Source: Gonocerus acuteangulatus
Lineage: Eukaryota; Arthropoda; Insecta; Hemiptera; Coreidae
Direction: 5' to 3'
Assembly: GCA_946811695.1 (NCBI GenBank)
Contig: OX328131.1
Location: 13,818,017 to 13,882,016, forward strand
Length of the DNA stretch: 64,000 bases
The position numbers were made by a program, and so were the translations under genes. The stretch's first letter is position 1; each line of letters begins with the position of its first letter. Of the stretch, positions 55,910 through 64,000 are shown one piece after another. The notes beneath the pieces were generated by a model. That model saw only the letters and a list, made by a program, of their open reading frames with translations. It ran no database searches and was not told where the DNA came from.

Positions 55910-56627
55910 TTTTAGTGAACTTTTTTGACCAAACTTGGCACACGGGTATATCTTGATCCGGGAAGTGTCGTAGGCTAAGTCAAAAACGTCTACCAGCTGT
56001 CTGCCTGTATGTTTGTTCCTTATAGAAATCCACACCGTTCGACCGATTTTGACCAAACTTGGTACATAGGTATATCTTGATCCGGGGAGTGTCGTAGGCT
56101 ATGTCAAAAACGTCTACCCCCTTTCTGTGTTTATGTTTGTTCCTTATACAAATCCAAACCGTTTGACCGATTTTGATCAAACTTGGCACACATGTAGATC
56201 TTGATATAGGGAGAGTCATAAGCTAGGTCAAAAACGTCTACCAGCTATCTGTCTGTATGATAGTTCCTTATATAAATCCACGCCGTTTGACCGATTTTCA
56301 TCATACTTGGCACACAGGTATGCCTTGATACGCGGACTGTCACATGCTAGGTCAAAAACGTCTATCAACTGTTTGTCCCTTAGACAAATCCACGCAGTTT
56401 GACCGTATTTGACCAAACTTGAAACACATGTAGGTCTTGATCCTGAGAGTTTTATACGCTTAAAATCTTCTAGGACTAACAATTCCGAGGTCACGAATTC
56501 GAAACTGGGAACCCGAACAGTTACAAATTTCTGTTATTAGATTTTAATATAACTTATTTGGTTTCTAATTTATTTGGGCTTCAGATGCAGAAAGAAGGTG
56601 TTGCATGGCACGCCGGGTAACAGCTAG
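55910..56627 (+). mobile_element. Helitron family H2, 3' portion
   Basis: The plus strand ends GGCACGCCGGGTAACAGCTAG (CTAG 56624-56627, followed by T). About five to six units of about 120 bases (GACCGATTTTGACCAAACTT ... AAAAACGTCTACCAGCT) match 36213-37333. The 5' TC end is missing. The frames at 55980-56494 come from these non-coding units. Confidence 0.85.
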
Positions 56628-57829
56628 TTTTAATATAAAACGAAATAGGTTTTGTTTTACTTCTTTCTCTCATAAATCAGAAATTATTCAGGCAAGAGAT
56701 TGTCCAAAGGAATCAAAAGATTCGTAATTAAATTTGATATTACGTCATATTATATAGAAATTTTAAACCATTTGAGACTGATAGCCACTTTCGTGATATC
56801 TGGCCTTCATTCCCCGTGGACTTAATAGCCACTTTCGTGACAAGACCATTTCTTCGTTTCGGGACTGAAACCCACCGATGGGACAGCTTTTTGTGACATC
56901 TAGCGCCAACCTTTTTAAGCTCTAGTAACATCAGCATCTGCTAGAGTTCATAAAAATGCAGTTGGAGCATATTAAATAAAGGTTTCCCTCTGCTACTCGG
57001 TCCTTTTGCGCAGTTCTCACCCTTCTGAAGGGCCTTATTTTTTGTTTTACAAGTTGATATGTATGTAGTGATCATGTTCAGTAGATATTATACCATCGCC
57101 GAAATATCTGACTTGATAATATTTTGCTCAGAAAGAGAAAATGGTAACGGGGAACTTTTTAAAGAAATAAATAAAAAAAGATTATTAGGAGAAAAGAGTC
57201 CTGTGGAACCAACTCGGTGAAACGGACTACGCTCCTTGGGCATGGAAGATCTGACGCCTTGCCGTCTCGTAACGGTTCTACTTTATTTTCCGCATTGAAA
57301 AACGTAAGTAATAAGTATGACAAAATGGTAAAAAATAAAAATTTGTTATATCACTTTTTCGGCAACCTAAAATGCATTTAGTACCATAATTTTCCAGTAG
57401 GAAAATGACGATTATTTTTCCTCTGAAAGTCTGAACTTTCCGTCAAAGGATGGGATGTAAGATATTTCACACCGCAAAGGAAGAATTCATTCGACATACA
57501 ACACTCGGAAGGCCGACCACAGGAAATGGGATAAGCAGTGTGATAGTAGGGATCAGCTGGAGTGTCGACGGTCCAGGCCGGAAATGGACCAGGATTAGAC
57601 AGGAAATGGAGTAGGAAATGTATTCAGGTCTGCTGTAAATGGAGGTTAGGTCGCGGTTTAGACTACCCAAACACACAATCATACAGATCTTGGTGCGTTT
57701 TTGTATTCATACATGCGGGAAGAAACACTGTAAGGTGTTCATTAAAGAGATCACAAAACCCACTCCCGAATAAAAAAAAATAAATAAATTGAAATACATA
57801 CCACTGTTTATTTTATAGCAGCAACATAA

Positions 57830-57830
<1 letters not shown>
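56628..57830. other. No gene seen
   Basis: 56770-56910 carries a short duplicated TAGCCACTTTCGTGA motif. 57180-57760 is less AT-rich but has no recognised domain. Confidence 0.45.
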
Positions 57831-57831
<1 letters not shown>

Positions 57832-57881
<50 letters not shown>

Positions 57882-57882
57882 G

Positions 57883-57910
<28 letters not shown>
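57832..57910. repeat. (AT)n microsatellite
   Basis: A run of almost 80 bases with one CG interruption. Confidence 0.95.
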
Positions 57911-57918
<8 letters not shown>

Positions 57919-58017
57919 TACACATATGTGTGTGCGTTTCTTTCTCTTTGGCTTCTCACACCAAATACTCAATTACGGAGTCAAGGGATGGTTGGGATTC
58001 GGCTAGGAGAAAAAAAA

Positions 58018-60669
58018 AGTCCGACTCGCAGGAACTGCAGCATCTTAGCGCGGTTCCGTTCATGTCCCTAGTGCCATTTGATAAGCTTAGAAAAGAAATA
58101 AACTTATTTTTTTTTATATATCTCGTGAAAATTGTCAAAATCCTGTCGAACATCTCGAATAAAAGTGATATTAAGGCGTCAGGGACACCGACAGTAGCTA
58201 ACTTTTACACAGAAGCGGAAATTACAGAATCTGGCTCTCATTCTAAAGCAAAGCTCTATAAATCAATACAAAATATGCCTAATAAAGCCTTTCTAGAGGA
58301 TACAGAAGCATGGGCGTATATGAGGGGGGGGGGCTGAGGGGGCTGCAGCCCCTCCCGAAATTTTGAATTGATGATAAAAACTTCTCGTAAAACCCTTAAA
58401 AATAAATTAAATAAGATCACTTAGTTCATAAAACATATTTTATTTTACGTGCAATAGCGTTTTAGTTGCCTAAAACTATTCCAAGCTCTAAATATTTAGT
58501 ATTCCATACCCTGGAAATGGTCTCAGCCCCCCCCCCCCGAAATTGTTTTTATATACGCCCATGTACAGAAGGATCAAGAAGAAGTACACAAGATTGAGTA
58601 GAATACCCTGCCTAATATAGCCTATATAGAATAATATGCCGAATAAAACGTATCTAGTAAATACACAAGGACAAATAAAAGTCTTGACGAATAACAAGTA
58701 AAAAAAAAAACTTTATTTAACAAAATAAAACAAAGTTTAGTTGCCCAACTACAATAGAATAATATACCTAATTAAGTCTACGGAGTAGACACAAATGGAC
58801 CAAAAACAAGTCTTGTGGAATATTGATTTTTTTCTAATTAAATACTTTTTATCAATATTTAGTATATAACCTTTGTTGAAAATTATTGATTGCTAATTGA
58901 TGAATCGGTTTACAACTAAGTAGTCTTAAGTGCTCTCCGCCTAGGATTTGTATTTGTGTCGGCAGATACCTGGGGTATATTTACAGCTCTTGGGGATTAA
59001 CTCTTAGCAGGTAAATTTCCTGCAGCCCCATTGTGTTCTAGGGGCATTGAACCGCCATATACGCTCATAGTATCTAACCGTTGTGAAGTTTATTTTTTGG
59101 ATTTAGGACTTAATATACATATGTATACTAAATCATAGCAAGAAGTAATCCTCCGTCGTCGGCTCTTAACTATGTAGACTCGCTAATGTTATCCAATCTT
59201 AGATACATCGTATTTAAAATCCACAGCAAAAACACGACATTTCATCAGAATCCCCTGCTGAATAAAACTTATATAGAATAATATGCAAAATAAAGCCTAT
59301 CTAGTGGATAAAAATAGAGGAAAAAAGCCGTTCGTGGTGGTAGAAAATCTTAAAAGTATTTCGCTCAGAAATCTCCGAAATATTGTCACTAATTTTACGT
59401 ATCCTGTTTTATAGCCAAATAGATTTATATTCTATAATCAATAAGAAAAACCTACTAACAATAAAAAACTATGGGTAACAGATGAAAATAGGGAATACCA
59501 AGAATAATTCTAAAGAACGAAATCAACACCAGTACTGTAATCTAGATATTCATACGGCATCATCGAATTCTAACAAACAAAATATTGATTCTAATTATAC
59601 GTATCCTGTTTTATTGACAAATACATTTGACTACTATAAGCAATTAAAAACACTAGGGAATATGCCAAAGAACTCAGAGTAGGAGCCTCGACAGTTTCAA
59701 GACATTTGAAGGAAATCGACAAATCCAAAGATGACATTACTTCGCTTATTCAAAACTTTCTTTAGAACCTTTCTTGTAGACCATTTAGTAAGCTTTCGAA
59801 TGGTAACCTTTCGCTTCCCAAGATTTCCAACCGTTTTCGAGATATTAAGAAATTATACGAAGTTCCCAAAACTTTTCATTATTTCTGACAACAGAAAATT
59901 GGTCTCATTTTACCTATCCTGTTTTACAAACACATACATTTTCCTTACAAATACAACATAAGAAATTAAAGAAATAAAAAGCAATAAAAAACCTAGGGAA
60001 AGAGACAAAAATTACAAAAAGAACGACAAAAACCCGTTCATAAGAACAAAACAGACGTATTTGAAGTTTTAAGCATTTATTTCTCCGATTGACATAACCT
60101 AATCAAAAATAGTTTTAGAATCATTTTTTTAGAGAATTTAGTAAGCTTTCAAATAGTTTTAATCCACTTACCACGATTTCCCAACCGTGTTCGAGATATT
60201 AATGAAAGTATACGAAGTTTCCAAAACTTTTCATATCTGTTCATAAAATATTTTATTCTAACCCTTCCTTAACTCCAAACGTAACATAACTTTCAACATA
60301 TTAGTTTTAATGAAAGTAGAACATGCACATAATGTTTCAACTGAATCCCGTTATTCTAAGTACCCAAACCAAAAACGGTATTCAAAAACTATTTTTCCAA
60401 TTTTCTCGACAACGGTTAAAGCTATCGCCTTGAAAATGGTTTCATTCGTTTTTCTAGCCCAAGAAGCCTATAAAACGAGTACTTACACGCTTATGAACTC
60501 AAAAACGTAAGCGTTACGATTTTTTCTGCGCGAATTTCGCCCCAAACGCCATCTTCCAGTGGGCGGATTTTGCTGGTTAACGAACTTGACCTTTCAAATT
60601 GGACGACAGATTTTTGTACCAAATTTCATCAAAATCGGACCATTCGTCTTCTATTTAGAGAGCGAACAG

Positions 60670-60718
<49 letters not shown>

Positions 60719-60878
60719 TATACATATATATATATATACAAATTTGAACCACCGTTATTTTCGGTTTCTAGGGGTTCTGAAACGCAAAATTTTCTAGTCG
60801 GCACTTCCGGATTGTTTCATTGTATCAACCTTATAAGCGGGGTTCCTCCCTATGGGGGAGGGAGGAACCGCGCTAAAA
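58018..60878 (+). mobile_element. Element B2 (Helentron/HINE-like), full length
   Basis: The 5' end is AGTCCGACTCGCAGGAACTG, then CATCTTAGCGCGGTTCCG, after an A run. The body has several TTTCTCCGATTGACATAACC and AAGGGTTAGAATAAAATATT-complement units. An (AT)n tract is at 60677-60740. The 3' hairpin is GGTTCCTCCC (60841-60850) and GGGAGGAACC (60860-60869), followed by GCGCTAAAA (60870-60878). The 5' inner TTAGCGCGGTTCC is the complement of 3' GGAACCGCGCTAA. B3 is almost identical. A hAT-like MITE is nested at 58309-58563. No protein frame survives comparison between copies. Confidence 0.9.
58309..58563. mobile_element. hAT-like MITE J1 nested in B2
   Basis: TACAGAAG stands at 58301-58308 and 58564-58571, an 8-bp target duplication. 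The ends CATGGGCGTATAT and ATATACGCCCATG are inverted repeats, followed inside by G-rich or C-rich tracts (GGGGGGGGCTGAGG; CTCAGCCCCCCCC). An 8-bp duplication is typical of hAT elements. Confidence 0.9.
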
Positions 60879-61085
60879 CTCAGATCCTGAGGCAGAAATC
60901 TATATTGGATGTTTCGGCTGCACTTTCTTCAGCTAAAAAATAAATATACACAAATCACTAGTGAAAATCCTTTTAAACATCATGACAATAAAGTTTGAAC
61001 AATTTTTTTTTTTTTTTTCTTTTAACGCGTTACAAAAAGTGTCACAAAAATGTGTTCGCAGGCGCGGTGGCCTTGTATGAAAAAA
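60879..61085. other. Spacer between B2 and B3, with a piece of repeat G
   Basis: 61033-61085 (TGTCACAAAAATGTGTTCGC... AAAAAAA) matches the left half of repeat G from 22296 onward. Confidence 0.7.
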
Positions 61086-63626
61086 AGTCCGACTCGCAGG
61101 AACTGCAGCATCTTAGCGCGGTTCCGTTCATGTCCCTAGTGCCATTTGATAAACTTAGAAAAGAAATAAACTTATTTTTTTTTTATATATCTCGTGAAAA
61201 TTGTCAAAATCCTCTCGAACATCTCGAATAAAAGTGATATTAAGGCGTCAGGGACACTGACAGTAGCTAACTTTTACACAGAAGCGGAAATTACAGAATC
61301 TGGCTCTCATTCTAAAGCAAAGCTCTATAAATCAATACAAAATATGCCTAATAAAGCCTTTCTAGTGGATACAGAAGCATGGGCGTATATGAGGGGGGGG
61401 GGGGGCGCTGAGAGGGCTGCAGCCCCTCCCGAAATTTTGAATTGATGATAAAAACTTCTCGTAAAACCCTTAAAAATAAATTAAATAAGATCACTTAGTT
61501 CATAAAACATAATTTATTTTACGTGTAATAGCGTTTTAGTTGCCTAAAACTATTCCAAGCTCTAAATATTTAGTAGTCCATACCCTGGAAATGGTCTCAG
61601 CCCCCCCCCCGAAATTGTTTTTATATACGCCCATGTACAGAAGGATCAAGAAGAAGTACACAAGATTGGGTAGAATACCCTGCCAAATATAGCCTATATA
61701 GAATAATATGCCGAATAAAACCTATCTAGTAAATACACAAGGACAAATAAAAGTCTTGACGAATAACAAGTCAAGAAAAAAAACTTCATTTAACAAAATA
61801 AAACAAAGTTTAGTTGCCCAACTACAATAGAATAATATACCTAATTAAGTCTATGGAGTAGACACAAATGGACCAAAAACAAGTCTTGTGGAATATTGTT
61901 TTTTTTTCTAATTAAATACTTTTTAGCAATATTTAGTATATAACCTTTGTTGAAAACTATTGATTGCTAATTGATGAATCGGTTTACAACTAAGTAGTCT
62001 TTATGAATATTTAGTATATAACCTATGTTTGGATCTGTGTTTTTGGGGTGCTCTCCGCCTAGGCTTTGTACTTGTGTCGGCAGATACCTGGGGTATATTT
62101 ACAGCTCTTGAGGATTAACTCTTAGCAGGTAAATATCCTGCGGACCTTATGTTCCTACTGGCATTGAACCGCCATATTCGCTCATAGTATCTAACCGTTG
62201 TGAAGTTTATTTTTTGGATTTAGGACTTAATATACATATGTAGACTAAATCATAGCAAGAAGTAATCCTCCGTCGTCGGTTCTTAACTATATAGACTCGC
62301 TAATGTTATCCAATATTAGATACATCGAATTTAAAATCCACAGCAAAAACACGACATTTCATCAGAATCCCCTGCTGAATAAAACTTATATAGAATAATA
62401 TGCAAAATAAAGCCTATCTAGTGGATAAAAATAGAGGAAAAAAGCCGTTCGTGGTGGTAGAAAATCTTAAAAGTATTTCGCTCAGAAATCTCCGAAATAT
62501 TGTCACTAATTTTACGTATCCTGCTTTATAGCCAAATAGATTTTTATATTCTACAATCAATAAGAAAAACCTACTAACAATAAAAAACTATGGGTAACAG
62601 ATGAAAATAGGGAATACCAAGAATAATTCTAAAGAACGAAATCAACACCAGTACTGTAATCTAGATATTCATACGGCATCTTCGAATTCTAACAAACAAA
62701 ATATTGATTCTAATTATACGTATCCTGTTCTATTGACAAATACATTTGACTACTATAAGCAATTAAAAACACTAGGGAATATGCCAAATAACTCGAAGTA
62801 GGAGCCTCGACAGTTTCAAGACATTTGAAGGAAATGGACAAATCCAAAACTGAAATTTCATACGGTAAAGCCTGATATATTTTTAACAATGAATTGTTTT
62901 TCTTATTTTAATTAATCTGTTTTATTGTCAAATACATTATCCAACTTTAAGCAATTAAAAAATAACAAGGAATAAAAACAAACAAAAAGAACCGTACGAA
63001 TAAACGAAATCAATTACTTCAAAGTTTAAGCACTTATTTCTCCGATTGACATAACCTAATCAAAAATTGTTTCAGAATCTTTTTTGTAGAACATTTAGTA
63101 AGCTTTCGCATGGTAACGCTCCGTTTACCAATATTCCTAACCGTCTTCGAGATATTAAGGAAAGTATACAAAGTTAACAAAACTTTTTTATGTCTGTTAA
63201 TAAAATATTTTATTCTAACCCTTCCTTAACTCCAAACGCAACCACAATTTCAACATATTAGTTTTAATGAAAGTAGAACATGCAGTAAATGTTTCAACTG
63301 AATCCCACGACTCTAAGTACCCAAACCAAAAACGGCATTCAAAAATTATTTTTTCAGTTTTCTCAAAAACGGTTAAAGCTATCGCCTTGAAAATGGTTCC
63401 ATTCGTTTTCCTGGCCCAAGAAGCCTATAAAAAGAGCACTTACAAGCTTTTGAACTCAAAAACGTAAGCGTTACGATTTTTTTTGCGCGAATTTCGCCCC
63501 AAACGCCATCTTCCAGTGGGCGGATTTTGCTGGTTAACGAACTTGACCTTTCAAATTGGACGACAGATTTTTGTACCAAATTTCATCAAAATCGGACCAT
63601 CAGGGAAGCCAGAAATGAGCGAACAG

Positions 63627-63695
<69 letters not shown>

Positions 63696-63708
63696 TATAT
63701 ATATATAA

Positions 63709-63771
<63 letters not shown>

Positions 63772-63909
63772 AATTTGAACCACCGTTATTTTCGGTCTCT
63801 AGGGGTTCTGAAACGCGAAATTTTCTTGTCGGCACTTCCGGATTGTTTCATTGTATCAACCTTATAAGCGGGGTTCCCCCTTATGGGGGAGGGAGGAACC
63901 GCGCTAAAA
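61086..63909 (+). mobile_element. Element B3 (Helentron/HINE-like), full length
   Basis: Same structure as B2: AGTCCGACTCGCAGGAACTG start, nested hAT-like MITE at the same place, large (AT)n tract (63631-63769), 3' hairpin GGTTCCCCC...GGAGGAACC and GCGCTAAAA end at 63901-63909. It splits repeat G: the left half ends GAAAAAAA at 61085, and the right half resumes at 63910. Confidence 0.9.
61378..61635. mobile_element. hAT-like MITE J2 nested in B3
   Basis: TACAGAAG at 61370-61377 and 61636-61643, with CATGGGCGTATAT inverted ends. Same site and sequence as J1, so it was inherited with B rather than inserted twice. Confidence 0.9.
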
Positions 63910-64000
63910 GAATTCATAGGTTCATGTAGAGTACATTTAATAGGTTTGGCGGGTGGACCAAGAGCATACTTATGTTCCTGAATCTGAGCAGATAGTTATT
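63910..64000. repeat. Right half of repeat G, cut by window end
   Basis: GTTTGGCGGGTGGACCAAGAGCATACTTATGTTCCTGAATCTGAGCAGA-type sequence matches 22185-22240 and 22395-22445 and resumes directly after B3. Confidence 0.75.

Noticed and set aside
55980..56494. Frames reading AKFGQNRSNGVD-type repeats
   Set aside because: They are translations of the roughly 120-base Helitron units; stops differ between copies.
57930..58337. 135-codon frame in B2 (also 61194-61445 in B3)
   Set aside because: It begins outside the element and enters the MITE; B2 and B3 frames do not share start or end, and no domain is recognised.

Overview
This window is AT-rich eukaryotic DNA, almost certainly from an arthropod and most likely an insect. 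It holds very long (AT)n tracts, several tandem satellites, and remnants of Jockey-type LINEs, Penelope-like elements (PLEs), pogo/Tigger, piggyBac-like TTAA elements, a hAT-like MITE and Helitrons in the mixture usual for large insect genomes. I see no intact host gene, no complete rRNA or tRNA, no operon and no CRISPR array. The few open frames that can be recognised all belong to transposable elements, and nearly all are broken. The longest real frame is a LINE ORF1 (443 codons from its first Met) on the minus strand at 38.7-40.1 kb.

Layout. 0-5.3 kb: the 3' end of a hairpin-ended element (family A), a pogo/Tigger element with the end of its transposase, a GC-richer inverted/direct repeat block, a LINE tail, a second pogo-type element and a TTAA MITE. 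5.8-13.3 kb: a TIR element with a conserved coding tail, a 59-bp satellite, a possible gene fragment, a second TTAA MITE, a 65-bp satellite with higher-order structure, and a Helitron 3' end. 13.6-19.9 kb: a SINE fragment, a hammerhead-like motif, two A elements head to head forming a 2.5-kb palindrome, a LINE tail, a PLE end, and a CT/CCCT microsatellite. 20-33 kb: small inverted and direct repeats, MITE E, a LINE insertion with target duplication and 5' foldback, repeat F, a second PLE end, a piggyBac-type element, another TTAA element and a second LINE insertion with target duplication. 33.4-35.8 kb: a 132-bp tandem array held between inverted repeats. 35.8-44.8 kb: Jockey fragments, a Helitron, a LINE with ORF1 and part of an endonuclease, element B1, and an inverted copy of F. 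45-56.6 kb: two more Helitrons, one carrying part of a protein-coding gene, A4, degenerate B4, a pogo element lacking its DDE core, and a third terminal Helitron piece. 58-63.9 kb: two near-identical 2.8-kb B elements in direct orientation.

The most interesting signal is modular. Families A and B have different bodies but the same 5' terminus (AGTCCG, then CGCAGGAGCTGC), an inner inverted repeat matching a 3' hairpin, a GCTAAAA 3' end and a central (AT)n tract. They appear to insert between A and A (T and T). This matches what is described for Helentron-derived non-autonomous elements (HINE/DINE-1 type), but the assignment is inference. Body sequence of B also occurs inside an ordinary CTAG-ended Helitron, so bodies and termini look exchangeable. 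Most (AT)n tracts are parts of these elements rather than independent microsatellites.
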